DNA of 64,000 nucleotides from Roseateles amylovorans (GCF_025398155.2 NZ_CP104562.2:2480001-2544000); one strand, 5' to 3'. Counted from the first letter of the stretch, positions 25,853 through 34,777 are shown. Made by a program: numbers and translations. Notes: generated by a model not told the origin, from the sequence alone.

Positions 25853-26313
25853 TTGAGTTCTTTCAGCAGCAGCGCCATTTCCACGGCGACCGTTCCGGCG
25901 TCGCGGCCTTTTTCGTCGGCGCGGGCCCAGGCTTGGGCGTCGTTTTCCACGGTCAGGATGGCATTGGCAATGGGCACACCGTGGTCGAGGGACAGCCGGG
26001 TCACACCGGCGCCGCTCTCATTGGCCACCAATTCGAAATGGTAGGTTTCGCCGCGAATGATGCAGCCGAGCGCCACCAGTGCGTCGAAGCGTTGGCTCTT
26101 GGCCATCGCCTGCAGCGCCACCGGCACTTCCAGGGCGCCTGGCACCGTCACATGGCGGATGTCGTCGCTCGACACGCCAAGGCGTGCCAGCTCGGCCAGG
26201 CAAGCCTTGGCCAGCGCGCCGGTGAGGGTGTCGTTGAAACGGGCCTGGACGATGCCGATACGCAGTCCGCGACCGTTCAGGGGGGCCGTCTGGCCTTTGT
26301 CAGATCCTTGCAT
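25849..26313 (-). CDS. ribH: 6,7-dimethyl-8-ribityllumazine synthase
   Basis: The 154-residue lumazine synthase condenses 5-amino-6-ribitylaminouracil with dihydroxybutanone phosphate. Family signatures are IVQARFNDTLTGAL, VPGALEVPVALQAMA, ALGCIIRGETYHFELVANESGAGV and HGVPIANAILTVENDAQAWAR, with catalytic His in the RGETYHF loop. It follows ribB(A) by 15 bases and is coupled to nusB. Its product needs riboflavin synthase, which is not encoded in the neighbourhood. Confidence 0.97.
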   Translation of the reverse strand: MQGSDKGQTAPLNGRGLRIGIVQARFNDTLTGALAKACLAELARLGVSSDDIRHVTVPGALEVPVALQAMAKSQRFDALVALGCIIRGETYHFELVANESGAGVTRLSLDHGVPIANAILTVENDAQAWARADEKGRDAGTVAVEMALLLKELK

Positions 26314-26328
26314 GCGGTCCTCGCCGGT

Positions 26329-27423
26329 TCAGCAGTTCTGGGCGGCTTCGAAGCCGGTCACCTCGAGCCCGAAGCCGGTCATGCTGGGCATGCGGCGGGG
26401 GCTGCCGAGCAGCTTCATCTTCTGCACGCCGAGTTCGCGCAGGATCTGGGCACCAACGCCGTAGGTGCGCAGGTCCATGGTCGGACGCTTGTCGGCCTCG
26501 TCATGGCCCTTGAGCCGGTCGAGCAGGGCATCGGATTCCTCGCCGCAGTTCAGCAGCACCGCCACGCCTCGACCCTCACGCTGGAGGGCCGCTAGGGCCT
26601 CAGGCAGGGGCCATGAGTGACCGCAGCGGCCGGCTTCGAGCAGGTCCAGCGCGGAGAACGGCTCATGCACGCGGACCAGCACTTCGCTGTCCGGTGTCCA
26701 TTGACCCAGCACCAGCGCCATGTGCACATTGCCGGTGCGGTCGCGGAAGACATGGCAGTCGAAGGCGCCCTGGCGGGTCTCCAGCGGACGCTGGGCGATG
26801 CGCTGGACGATCGATTCGTTGCGGCTGCGGTACTCGATCAGGTCGGCAATCGTGCCGATCTTCAGGCCGTGCTGCTCGGCGAAGACTTCCAGATCGGGCA
26901 GACGGGCCATGGTGCCGTCGTCGTTCATGATCTCGCAGATCACGCCGGCGGGCGACAGGCCGGCCATGCGCGACAGGTCGCAGCCGGCTTCGGTATGGCC
27001 GGCGCGCATCAGCACGCCGCCGTCCTGGGCTTGCAGCGGGAAGATATGGCCCGGCTGGACCAGGTCGGTCGGCACGGCGCCCTTGGCGACGGCGGCCTGG
27101 ACGGTGCGGGCACGGTCGGCGGCGGAAATGCCAGTGGTCACGCCGGTGGCCGCTTCGATCGAGACGGTGAAGGCGGTGCCGTGCTTGGTGCCGTTGCGCG
27201 TGGCCATCGGCGGCAGCTGCAGTTGCTCGCAGCGGTCGCGGGTGAGCGTCAGGCAGATCAGGCCACGGCCGTACTTGGCCATGAAGTTGATGGCTTCAGG
27301 GGTGACGTGGTCCGCGGCCAGGACGAGGTCACCCTCGTTCTCGCGGTCTTCTTCGTCGACCAGGATGACCATGCGGCCGGCCGCCAGTTCGGCGACCAGC
27401 TCAGGAATCGGAGAAATAGGCAT
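26329..27423 (-). CDS. ribB: 3,4-dihydroxy-2-butanone-4-phosphate synthase with degenerate GTP cyclohydrolase II-like domain (RibBX type)
   Basis: The N-terminal 205 residues are a complete RibB: DEEDRENEGDLVLAAD, RGLICL, GTAFTVSIEAATGVTTGISAADR, PGHIFPLQA and GHTEAGCDLSRMAGL. The C-terminal domain has the GCHII outline but lacks the zinc site and the usual RQEGRGIGL loop: where active enzymes have SLRCDCG the sequence is LLEAGRCGHSW, then GRGVAVLLNCGEES. I infer it is catalytically inactive as a cyclohydrolase, as in RibBX hybrids of other proteobacteria, so ribA must lie elsewhere. ATG 27423 matches the family start. Confidence 0.9.
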   Translation of the reverse strand: MPISPIPELVAELAAGRMVILVDEEDRENEGDLVLAADHVTPEAINFMAKYGRGLICLTLTRDRCEQLQLPPMATRNGTKHGTAFTVSIEAATGVTTGISAADRARTVQAAVAKGAVPTDLVQPGHIFPLQAQDGGVLMRAGHTEAGCDLSRMAGLSPAGVICEIMNDDGTMARLPDLEVFAEQHGLKIGTIADLIEYRSRNESIVQRIAQRPLETRQGAFDCHVFRDRTGNVHMALVLGQWTPDSEVLVRVHEPFSALDLLEAGRCGHSWPLPEALAALQREGRGVAVLLNCGEESDALLDRLKGHDEADKRPTMDLRTYGVGAQILRELGVQKMKLLGSPRRMPSMTGFGLEVTGFEAAQNC

Positions 27424-27577
27424 GGGCGGGATTGTAGGCGGGTAGGGGCCGGGCAAGGGCTGCGGGGATTAGGGCGGAGTCACTGGGCCGGGACTCTGCG
27501 CTTGATGGGTTCGATGGCAGACAGGCCCGGCTGAATTCGGTGGGGTGATGAGCGCTGAGGCTGTGTGGACCTCGCGA

Positions 27578-28744
27578 CTAGAGAGGCGGGCTGCTGCCGG
27601 CGGGCCGCAGGCGCAGCCGCAGATCGCCCTCCAGCACCGTGCTGTCCAGCAGCGTGAAGCGGGGGGCGGCTTCCAGGGCGGTCAGCGCACCGAGATCCAC
27701 CATGCCGCGTCCGTCGCCCATCAGCAGCGGGGCCACGTAAAGCAGCAATTCATCGACCAGGCCGGCGCGCAGCAGCGAGCCGTTGAGCTTGTAGCCGGCT
27801 TCGATGTGCAGTTCGTTGATGCCGCGCTGTCCCAGGTCGCGAATGGCCACCGCCAGGTCGACCTTGCCGGGCTTGTCATCGGCGCCGGGCGTGGCCACCA
27901 GTTCGGCGCCGTGCGCGGCCAGGATGGCGCCCCTCGGGCCGGGATCGGGCAGGGCGTGATAGATCAGCAACTGGCCCGGCGGCTGCAGGAGCCGGGCCTG
28001 GGGTGAGAGCTCCAGACGGGAGTCGATCAGTACCCGCTGCGGCTGCCTGGCGGTCTGGACCTCGCGGACATCCATCCGGGGATCGTCCTCGCGGGCGGTG
28101 CCGATGCCGGTCAACACCGCACCGGCGCGCCGGCGCCACGCATGGCCGTCACGGCGAGCCGCCGGGCCGGTGATCCATTTGCTGACGCCGTTGGCGAGCG
28201 CGGTGCGACCGTCCAGCGAGGCGGCGACCTTCATGCGCACGAACGGCCGGCCCCGTTGCATCCTGGACAGGAAACCCAGGTTGAGCTCACTTGCCGCCAC
28301 GGCCAAGGGATGCGCCACCGGCAGCAGCTCGGCGCGGACACCGGCGGCATGCAGCCGCGCGAGGCCCTGGCCGGCGACCAGCGGATTGGGGTCGCCCAGT
28401 GCGCTGACCACCCGGGCGATGCCTGCCGCGATCAGGGCATCACAGCAGGGCGGGGTGCGGCCGTGATGGGCACAGGGTTCCAGCGTGACGTAAGCCGTGG
28501 CACCGCGAACATCTGCGCCTTGTTCTTGGGCATCGCGCAAGGCCATGACTTCGGCGTGGGCCTGACCCGCGGCTTGGGTATGGCCCTGGCCGAGCAGTCG
28601 GCCATCGGTGCTGACGATCACGCAGCCGACGCGCGGATTCGGATCGGTCAGGCCGATCGCCTGTTCCGCGAGGGCCAAGGCCTGTTGCAGCCAGGGCTCA
28701 TCGTCAGGGCGTGGCAGGCTGGTGAAGGGGGGGGACGCATGCAT
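27578..28744 (-). CDS. ribD: Bifunctional riboflavin deaminase/reductase RibD
   Basis: The 388-residue protein has an N-terminal zinc deaminase (HAEVMAL, then TLEPCAHHGRTPPCCDAL) and a C-terminal reductase (RPFVRMKVAASLDGRTALANGVSKWITG, AVLTGIGTAREDDPRMDVR, ELHIEAGYKLNGSLLRAGLVDELLLYVAPLLMG). Together they convert the GTP cyclohydrolase II product to ribitylaminouracil phosphate. ELHIEAGYKL differs slightly from the usual ELHVEGG. The 154 bases between ribD and ribB(A) contain neither a riboflavin synthase gene nor a recognisable FMN riboswitch. Confidence 0.96.
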   Translation of the reverse strand: MHASPPFTSLPRPDDEPWLQQALALAEQAIGLTDPNPRVGCVIVSTDGRLLGQGHTQAAGQAHAEVMALRDAQEQGADVRGATAYVTLEPCAHHGRTPPCCDALIAAGIARVVSALGDPNPLVAGQGLARLHAAGVRAELLPVAHPLAVAASELNLGFLSRMQRGRPFVRMKVAASLDGRTALANGVSKWITGPAARRDGHAWRRRAGAVLTGIGTAREDDPRMDVREVQTARQPQRVLIDSRLELSPQARLLQPPGQLLIYHALPDPGPRGAILAAHGAELVATPGADDKPGKVDLAVAIRDLGQRGINELHIEAGYKLNGSLLRAGLVDELLLYVAPLLMGDGRGMVDLGALTALEAAPRFTLLDSTVLEGDLRLRLRPAGSSPPL

Positions 28745-28754
28745 GGCGCGCAGT

Positions 28755-29486
28755 CTAGCCGTCTGCCCGCAGCAGCCACAGGGTCAGGCCGGGGTCGTGG
28801 TCAAGGATCAAGGTCTCGAGTGACAGGTTCTGGGCTTGGCCGGCACGGTCGCGCCACTGCGCGTCGATCCGGACGGCGCGCACGGGCAGGGGATCTGCAA
28901 GCGCGGAGTCGACCGGGGCCGGACCATGGCTGCCGCCGCCACCGCCACCGCCACCGCCAGCGGCCGTCGAGGGAAGGATGCTCATGAGCGGCTGGCTCTT
29001 GGCATGCAGCTCGATGATGGCGGACGGCCCCTCCCATCGCAGCGGCAGGCTGCTGACATCCGCCCGCGGCGAGCGCAGTCGTTCGAGCTCCTGCCGGGCG
29101 AGCTGCAAGGATTCGTATTGGTGGCGGACCTCATCGGTGGCCAAGCGCAGGTGGAATTGCCATGCGGCCAAACCGGCGACACCGATCGCCATCAGCGCGA
29201 TGGCGATCAACGCTTCCAGCAGGGCGATCCCAGATTGCGTGATGCGACAGCTGGGGCGATCCAAGCCAGCCTTGCATCCCTTGGCGATCTCGCCGGTTGG
29301 CTTACGCGATGGTTGGGGCCGGTTCAGGGGGCGCGCGGTGGACCGGTTGGCGTGCCGGATTGAAGGCCTGGATGGGGGGCGGCTTGCGGGCGGACATGAG
29401 GACTGACATGAGGACCGGCATGAGCACCGGCAGGCGGGCCGGCATGCGGGCCGCGCACTGGGCCGGATGGATCGGGTCGCTGTCAT
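28755..29486 (-). CDS. pilV: PilV-type minor pilin with very long Arg/Cys-rich leader
   Basis: The type III signal is QSG then IALLEALIAIALMAIGVAGLAAW, the hydrophobic helix of PilV minor pilins, followed by TDEVRHQYESLQLARQELERLRS. The ATG at 29486 overlaps the pilX stop as ATGA, like every other junction in this operon, yet it gives an 87-residue leader full of CRPACR, CSCRSSCQSSC and SRPPSRPS repeats; usual leaders have 5-30 residues. TTG about 13 codons before the cleavage site, preceded by AAGG, is a possible true start. A poly-Gly run (nine Gly) interrupts the globular part. Confidence 0.75.
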   Translation of the reverse strand: MTATRSIRPSARPACRPACRCSCRSSCQSSCPPASRPPSRPSIRHANRSTARPLNRPQPSRKPTGEIAKGCKAGLDRPSCRITQSGIALLEALIAIALMAIGVAGLAAWQFHLRLATDEVRHQYESLQLARQELERLRSPRADVSSLPLRWEGPSAIIELHAKSQPLMSILPSTAAGGGGGGGGGSHGPAPVDSALADPLPVRAVRIDAQWRDRAGQAQNLSLETLILDHDPGLTLWLLRADG

Positions 29487-30634
29487 TGCACGGGCGTCCA
29501 TCCGCCGGGCACGGGAAGGTAGCTGCCCATCTGTCGGCTGATGCGCTGGAGCACTTCCGGATCGTGCTGCAGGTTGACCGAGTCGGCGACTGCCCAGTCC
29601 GCGTCGGTCACCATCGCGCCGTGCAGGGTGGACAGGGTGCCGGCTGGGGGATGCCAGGCGATGCCGTTCCTCGCGTAGAGCAGGCCGGTGAGATGCATGG
29701 CCGCCCAGATGTCGAGCTGGCCGTCCACCAGGAGCACCAGCGGGGCGTCGATGGAGGAGGCCGGCAGCGGCTCATGCAGCGACAGGTCGCCCTCCACCCA
29801 CAAGAGGCGGCGGCCGCGCGACAGGGCCAACTGCAGATCGGCGGAGCAATCGCCGGCGCAGCGCAGGCGGCTGACGGCGGGCTGCTGGCGATAGCGTCCT
29901 GCGGGATAGCCAAACACCCGCTGGAAGGCGCCGGCGCCGGATTCCACCGAGGACTGGGGCGGGCGCCGCAACGCGCTCAGCAGCGCCAGATGCTGCGAGT
30001 GCTCGGCCCAACCCATCGGGCCAAGCAGACCGTGATCGTCCGATCCCGGGTCCTCACAGGCGATGCCGCGGTCGCTGCAGCCGCGAGCCACGAGCCGAAG
30101 CTGTCCGGGCGGGCCGGCGTCGGCGAAGCGGATGCTGAACATGGGCCGGAAGGAGGGCGCGGTCGCGGTAATGCTCGGGTCCGTATCGCCCGGCAGCGGT
30201 TCGGCGCTGTCGCACCGGCATTCCCAGCGCTGCGGGCCGGTGTTGACGCAGGCGGCGGCTGGTGGCGAACCGGCCGGGCGTGCGCGATGGAAGTGGTCTC
30301 CATCGATGCGCAGCGCCCGGGCGCGGAAATCCCGGAGGTCCGGCAACGACTCGGCGCCGCCGGCTGCTGAGGATGGACCGGACGGCATCGGCGCCTGAAA
30401 CGCAGGCCGACATTGCCCGTCGATGCGGCCGGTGTTGAGCATCGCGGTGGCCCATGCAAGACCCGCTTCAGCAGCTTCCGCCGCCAAGGCGGCCCGGAGG
30501 TCATTGCCGGCCACGCGCTGTGCGACGGTGAGATGTCGCCCTGCCCAGACCGCTGCCAGGGAGAGGACGAACAGCAGGAGCACGCACAGCAACAAGGTGG
30601 CCATGCCGCGTTCGGGAGGTGGGCGTGGCGTCAT
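29483..30634 (-). CDS. pilX: PilX-type pilus assembly protein
   Basis: The 383-residue protein starts MTPRPPPERGMATLLLCVLLLFVLSLAAVWAGRHL, the N-terminal hydrophobic helix of PilX-like minor pilins, then a helix LRAALAAEAAEAGLAWA. The rest is an extracellular beta-rich region with several Cys pairs. ATG 30634 overlaps the pilW stop (ATGA). PilX helps initiate type IVa pilus assembly together with PilV, PilW and FimT. At 383 residues it is about twice the length of Pseudomonas PilX. Confidence 0.8.
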   Translation of the reverse strand: MTPRPPPERGMATLLLCVLLLFVLSLAAVWAGRHLTVAQRVAGNDLRAALAAEAAEAGLAWATAMLNTGRIDGQCRPAFQAPMPSGPSSAAGGAESLPDLRDFRARALRIDGDHFHRARPAGSPPAAACVNTGPQRWECRCDSAEPLPGDTDPSITATAPSFRPMFSIRFADAGPPGQLRLVARGCSDRGIACEDPGSDDHGLLGPMGWAEHSQHLALLSALRRPPQSSVESGAGAFQRVFGYPAGRYRQQPAVSRLRCAGDCSADLQLALSRGRRLLWVEGDLSLHEPLPASSIDAPLVLLVDGQLDIWAAMHLTGLLYARNGIAWHPPAGTLSTLHGAMVTDADWAVADSVNLQHDPEVLQRISRQMGSYLPVPGGWTPVQ

Positions 30635-31512
30635 GGGCAGCTTTCCGTGAGGTGGTCGTTGCGCAGGCGGGTCAGCAGGTCGATCTGGTGTCGCACCGTG
30701 GCGTCGTGGCTCGCTTGGGCCACCAGTCGAAGTCGGACGCTCCGGACCTCCAGCGATCCGCGGCAGGGCGATGAGCTGCCTGGTGCTGAGGGTGGACGGC
30801 TGCCGACGCCCACGGCCGGCGCCGAGGTTGTCGGATCGGCGGTGAAGGGGCTGATGATCAGATCGGCGCGGAAACGGTCCACGCGCATCAAGGCGGGATC
30901 GGTCAGCGGCTGGAAGCGGGATCCGGTGAGTTGGTCCAGGCGTCCGTCGATCCATCGCAGCCCCGAGAGCTCGTTGCCCTTGGGTGGCAAGGGCGCGATG
31001 GGCGGCAGTGGCGCAACCGGGTGCGACGACGTACCGTTCGACGTGCCGCCCGATGCGCCGCCGCCGGGGCCCGGGGAGGGGCCCGGCTCAGCGCCGGACG
31101 CGTCGTCGCGGGAAAAGCTGTAGCTGAGCCGCTGGTCGGGATCAGTGAGGTCGATGGCGGTCTGCAGGTTGGCGGGGGGTGTGGGGCGCTCGGGTGACCA
31201 CACCAGATCCTGCGGTCGGCCATGTCCGCCCGCCCGCCGCAGATCACGTTGGATCATGTCGGCCACGGCGCGCAGTTCCTGCTGCATCTGCAACTCGATC
31301 ACCATCTTGTGGTGTTCACCGAGTTGAATGCCGGACCAGGCGGTGGCGCCGGCCAGCACGATCAAGCCCACGGTGAGGCCGACCATCAACTCGACCAGGC
31401 TGAAGCCGCTCATCTGGGTTCGGGCGACCGTGCGCCGGCGTGGCTCGCTCCGTGCGGTTCTGCGGCGCGATGGATGTTTGGCGAGAGCGTCAGCGTGGCT
31501 GCAGTCGTTCAT
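30631..31512 (-). CDS. pilW: PilW-type minor pilin
   Basis: The 293-residue prepilin has a leader of about 33 residues, the cleavage site SG then FSLVELMVGLTVGLIVLAGATAW and a long helix ending QELRAVADMIQRDLRRAGG, typical of PilW. ATG 31512 has AGGA six bases upstream and is preferred over the ATG at 31545. A Pro/Gly/Ser-rich insert (PSPGPGGGASGGTSNGTSS) lies mid-protein. A 16-base direct repeat with CTCATCCCGGGTGG sits in the 57-base gap before it. Confidence 0.82.
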   Translation of the reverse strand: MNDCSHADALAKHPSRRRTARSEPRRRTVARTQMSGFSLVELMVGLTVGLIVLAGATAWSGIQLGEHHKMVIELQMQQELRAVADMIQRDLRRAGGHGRPQDLVWSPERPTPPANLQTAIDLTDPDQRLSYSFSRDDASGAEPGPSPGPGGGASGGTSNGTSSHPVAPLPPIAPLPPKGNELSGLRWIDGRLDQLTGSRFQPLTDPALMRVDRFRADLIISPFTADPTTSAPAVGVGSRPPSAPGSSSPCRGSLEVRSVRLRLVAQASHDATVRHQIDLLTRLRNDHLTESCP

Positions 31513-31569
31513 GGGGATTCCTGTCTGGTTTGAGGCGTTGCTCATCCCGGGTGGCTCATCCCGGGTGGC

Positions 31570-32055
31570 TCAGACGGGCCAGCAATGGTCCGAGCGATCG
31601 TTGCCCTCGGCATCGAAGGCTTGGCGGCGGGACTCGCCCTGTTCCAGTCGAAGTCGCAGCCGTTGGCAATGGCGGTCTTTCACCTGGTCGCCGAGGGCGA
31701 GGGCTTCCAGGATGAATCCCGACGCAGAAGCCTCCACCAGCTGAAGCCGGTACCGCGCCTGGGGCGTCAGCGATGGCGCGGACAGCTCCTCCAGGGTCGA
31801 CGCGTAGCGCGGATGGCGGCTGCGAAAGCGCTCCTGGGTGACCTGGAGCTGGCTGAGGGCCTGGATCGCCTCGGCGCGGAAGGCCTTCAGCACATGCTGT
31901 CGATAGCTGGGCAGCGCGATCGACAGCAGGACGCCGACGAGCAGCAAGGCAACCAGCAACTCGATCAGGGTGAGGCCGCGGTGAGCGGTCAGCCTTGACG
32001 GTTGCCGGCGGTGGGCGCGCGCAGCAGGCGCATGGATGCGGGGCGGCGGACTCAT
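31570..32055 (-). CDS. pilE: PilE-like type IV minor pilin
   Basis: The 161-residue prepilin shows AHRG then LTLIELLVALLLVGVLLSIALPSYRQHV, with the conserved Glu at position 5 of the mature protein, followed by LSQLQVTQERFRSRHPRYA. Two Cys near the end (DRHCQRL and SDHCWPV) fit the C-terminal disulfide of PilE-type pilins. ATG 32055 overlaps the fimT stop (ATGA); an ATG two codons upstream is equally open. Its place among minor pilin genes argues for PilE-type minor pilin rather than the major subunit. Confidence 0.8.
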   Translation of the reverse strand: MSPPPRIHAPAARAHRRQPSRLTAHRGLTLIELLVALLLVGVLLSIALPSYRQHVLKAFRAEAIQALSQLQVTQERFRSRHPRYASTLEELSAPSLTPQARYRLQLVEASASGFILEALALGDQVKDRHCQRLRLRLEQGESRRQAFDAEGNDRSDHCWPV

Positions 32056-32681
32056 GCGCATCTCGGCAAGCGGGGCGAGGCGCTCTCGGTGGCGCAACTG
32101 CGGGCGCGACCGGTGATGGCCACGATGTGCCGCACCTCGCCGAGGCCTTCCTGCCTCACTTGAATGGTCGCCGCCATGGAGGCGGTGCCGTAGCGGCCGC
32201 TGAACAGCAGTGAGGTGACGTTGGCCCGCACCACGGGCTGACCGGGCGCGCGCGGCCATTGGACCTGCTTGATCGCCTGGGCGCCCGGCTGGCATTGCAC
32301 CGGGCCGCTCGCCTGGCACTGGCAGCCCATCACCTGTCCCAAGTGGAGGACGTAGCAACTGCCGGCGGCGGTCTCGCCAAAGCGGATGTTGACGTTGCGT
32401 GCCCCTTGTTGTGCTTCACTGCGCGCTTGCTGCAGGTCGCTCAACACGGTCTGCGCGACATGCCCCAGGCGCTGCTGATGCACCCATTGCCGCAGCGGTG
32501 GGGCGGCGATGGTCACCAGCACCGCCAGGATGGCGACGCAGGCCAGGGACTCGATCAGGCTGAAGCCGCGAGTCGGCCGGATGGCGTCCGAGCGTACCGC
32601 CGTAGCCGAAGCCGCATTCGAATCCGAATCCAGATCCGAGGTGGACGGGACGTTAGAGGAGGGAGAGCGATGTCGCCACAT
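32052..32681 (-). CDS. fimT: FimT/GspH-type minor pilin
   Basis: The 209-residue product has a leader of about 38 residues and the site TRG then FSLIESLACVAILAVLVTIAAPPLRQW, followed by QTVLSDLQQARSEAQQGARNVNIRF and a GspH-like beta domain with Cys-rich GCQCQASGPVQC. ATG 32681 is preceded by GGAAAG five bases upstream; an earlier ATG exists at 32759. It is the first gene of the coupled run fimT-pilE-pilW-pilX-pilV, separated from nrdR by a strong terminator, so a promoter must lie between 32682 and 32820. Confidence 0.78.
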   Translation of the reverse strand: MWRHRSPSSNVPSTSDLDSDSNAASATAVRSDAIRPTRGFSLIESLACVAILAVLVTIAAPPLRQWVHQQRLGHVAQTVLSDLQQARSEAQQGARNVNIRFGETAAGSCYVLHLGQVMGCQCQASGPVQCQPGAQAIKQVQWPRAPGQPVVRANVTSLLFSGRYGTASMAATIQVRQEGLGEVRHIVAITGRARSCATESASPRLPRCA

Positions 32682-32826
32682 GGACGCTTTCCAGAGAGTG
32701 CGGCCAGATGCCGCGATGACTGGAACTCTAGGAAAACGAGGCGCCCGCCGCGTCGCCATGAGGTGGGTAGCCGAGGCCCGCCGGAGAGGGCGTTCTTCCG
32801 GGGGGGATTCGTGTGCGTCAATGAAA

Positions 32827-32850
32827 AAGGCCTCCCGTGGGGGAGGCCTT
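32827..32850 (-). terminator. Rho-independent terminator after nrdR
   Basis: On the minus strand AAGGCCTCCC pairs perfectly with GGGAGGCCTT across a 4-base loop, and the stem is followed by TTTTTCAT. It lies 117 bases past the nrdR stop and isolates nrdR from the pilin operon. Confidence 0.85.
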
Positions 32851-32966
32851 CGTGTGAGGTCTGGGAGAGTGCTGAGGGCGCTGAGGGGCCCGAGGGCTCG
32901 TACGGGGCGCAGATTGCCTCGGTCTTGACGGCGGCGCCTGGTTGGGGCGCCTGCTCGCTCCGGTCC

Positions 32967-33410
32967 TCAGATGTCCCGGATCAGCTGGCGGAACTCGTCC
33001 ACATCCTCGAAGCTGCGATAGACCGATGCGAAGCGCACATAGGCCACCTTGTCGATGCGCTTGAGCTCGCGCATGACATGCTCGCCCAGCTTAGTCGACG
33101 GGATTTCGCGCACGCCGCTGGTCAGCAGCTTTTCCTGGATGCGCTCCAGCGCGGCGTCGATCTGCTCGATGGAGACGGGTCGCTTGCGCAGCGCCAACGA
33201 CATGGACGCGCGCAGCTTGCCCATGTCGAAGTCGGCGCGGGTGCCGTCCTTCTTCACCACCATGGGCAGCGCGATTTCGGCCCGCTCATAGGTGGTGAAG
33301 CGCTTTTCGCAGGACGCGCAGCGGCGCCGCCGGCGCACCACGTCGCCTTCATCCGACTCGCGGGTTTCCGACACCTGGGTGTCGCCATGACCGCAGAAGG
33401 GGCAGCGCAT
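32967..33410 (-). CDS. nrdR: Transcriptional regulator NrdR
   Basis: The 147-residue repressor of ribonucleotide reductase genes has the zinc ribbon MRCPFCGHGDTQV, CASCEKRFTTYER (Cys pairs C3/C6 and C31/C34) and an ATP-cone domain (MVVKKDGTRADFDMGKLRASM, IPSTKLGEHVMRELKRIDKVAYVRFASVYRSFEDVDEF). It binds ATP/dATP and NrdR boxes. The start lies 13 bases after glyA, so it is probably read from the glyA promoter and shares its control. No gene for ribonucleotide reductase is nearby. Confidence 0.97.
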   Translation of the reverse strand: MRCPFCGHGDTQVSETRESDEGDVVRRRRRCASCEKRFTTYERAEIALPMVVKKDGTRADFDMGKLRASMSLALRKRPVSIEQIDAALERIQEKLLTSGVREIPSTKLGEHVMRELKRIDKVAYVRFASVYRSFEDVDEFRQLIRDI

Positions 33411-33423
33411 GCGCCTCGGCCTT

Positions 33424-34674
33424 TCAGCGGTAGACCGGGAACTGGCGGGTCAGTGCGGCGACCTTCGCGCGCACCGTGGCCAGATTGGCCTCGTCGTGCG
33501 GGTTGTCCAGCACGTCGGCGATCAGATGGGCGGTGGCGCGCACCTGCTCTTCCTTGAAGCCGCGGGTGGTCATGGCGGGGGTGCCCAGGCGGATGCCGCT
33601 GGTGACCATCGGCTTTTGCGGGTCGTTGGGGATGCCGTTCTTGTTGCAGGTCATGTGCGCGGCGCCCAGGATGGCCTCGGCTTCCTTGCCGGTGAGGTTC
33701 TTGGGGCGCAGGTCGACCAGCATCACATGGCTTTCGGTGCGACCGGAGACGATGCGCAGGCCGCGTTCGATCAGGGTGTCCGCCAGCACCTTGGCATTGG
33801 CGACCACTTGCTGCTGGTAGGTCTTGAACTCGGGCGTGAGGGCTTCCTTGAAAGCCACGGCCTTGCCGGCGATGACATGCATCAGCGGGCCGCCCTGGAT
33901 GCCGGGGAAGATGGCCGAGTTGATCTTCTTGGCGATCGCCTCGTCGTTCATCAGGATGATGCCGCCGCGCGGGCCGCGCAGGCTCTTGTGGGTGGTCGAG
34001 GTGACCACGTCGGCATGGGGCATCGGGTTCGGATAGACGCCGGCGGCGATCAGGCCGGCGTAGTGGGCCATGTCCACCATGAAGTAGGCGCCGATTTCCT
34101 TGGCGATCTTGCCGAAGCGCTCGAAGTCGATGCGCAGGGCGTAGGCGGAGGCGCCGGCGATGATCAGCTTGGGCTTCTTCTCACGGGCGAGGGCTTCCAT
34201 CGCGTCGTAGTCGATCTCTTCCTTGTCGTCCAGACCGTAGGAGATCACGTTGAACCACTTGCCGCTCATGTTGAGGGGCATGCCGTGGGTGAGGTGGCCG
34301 CCTTCGGCCAGGCTCATGCCCATGATGGTGTCGCCGGGCTGGAGCAGGGCGAAGAACACGCCCTGGTTGGCTTGCGAGCCGGAATTGGGTTGCACGTTGG
34401 CGAACTCGGCGCCGAACAGTTGCTTGAGGCGGTCGATGGCGAGTTGTTCGACGATGTCGACGTATTCGCAGCCGCCGTAGTAGCGCTTGCCGGGATAGCC
34501 TTCGGCGTACTTGTTGGTCAGCTGGCTGCCTTGGGCTTCCATCACTGCCGGGGAGGTGTAGTTCTCGGAGGCGATCAGCTCGATGTGGTCTTCCTGGCGC
34601 CGGGTTTCCTGCTGGATGGCGGCGAAGACTTCGGCGTCGACGTTGGCGAGGGTTTGTTGTGTGCGATCGAACAT
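33424..34674 (-). CDS. glyA: Serine hydroxymethyltransferase
   Basis: The 416-residue PLP enzyme interconverts serine and glycine with tetrahydrofolate. Signatures include ELIASENYTSPAVMEAQGS, NVQPNSGSQANQGVFFALL, FMVDMAHYAGLIAAGVYPNP and the PLP lysine in VVTSTTHKSLRGPRGG. The length equals that of E. coli GlyA. A probable ZTP riboswitch lies about 100 bases upstream of ATG 34674, linking expression to folate/one-carbon status. nrdR follows in the same transcript. Confidence 0.98.
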   Translation of the reverse strand: MFDRTQQTLANVDAEVFAAIQQETRRQEDHIELIASENYTSPAVMEAQGSQLTNKYAEGYPGKRYYGGCEYVDIVEQLAIDRLKQLFGAEFANVQPNSGSQANQGVFFALLQPGDTIMGMSLAEGGHLTHGMPLNMSGKWFNVISYGLDDKEEIDYDAMEALAREKKPKLIIAGASAYALRIDFERFGKIAKEIGAYFMVDMAHYAGLIAAGVYPNPMPHADVVTSTTHKSLRGPRGGIILMNDEAIAKKINSAIFPGIQGGPLMHVIAGKAVAFKEALTPEFKTYQQQVVANAKVLADTLIERGLRIVSGRTESHVMLVDLRPKNLTGKEAEAILGAAHMTCNKNGIPNDPQKPMVTSGIRLGTPAMTTRGFKEEQVRATAHLIADVLDNPHDEANLATVRAKVAALTRQFPVYR

Positions 34675-34777
34675 GATGAGGTCGGCTCAAGGGTTGGCGC
34701 CGCCCGACCGTCCATGCCTGGCCCTGTGGATGCGGCAGCGGCACGGCACGCGGACAGGCGGGGAGGGACGGTGAGTA

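Noticed and set aside
27424..27577. FMN riboswitch or ribE gene between ribD and ribB(A)
   Set aside because: No RFN element blocks and too short for riboswitch plus gene; nothing resembling riboswitch stems on the coding strand.
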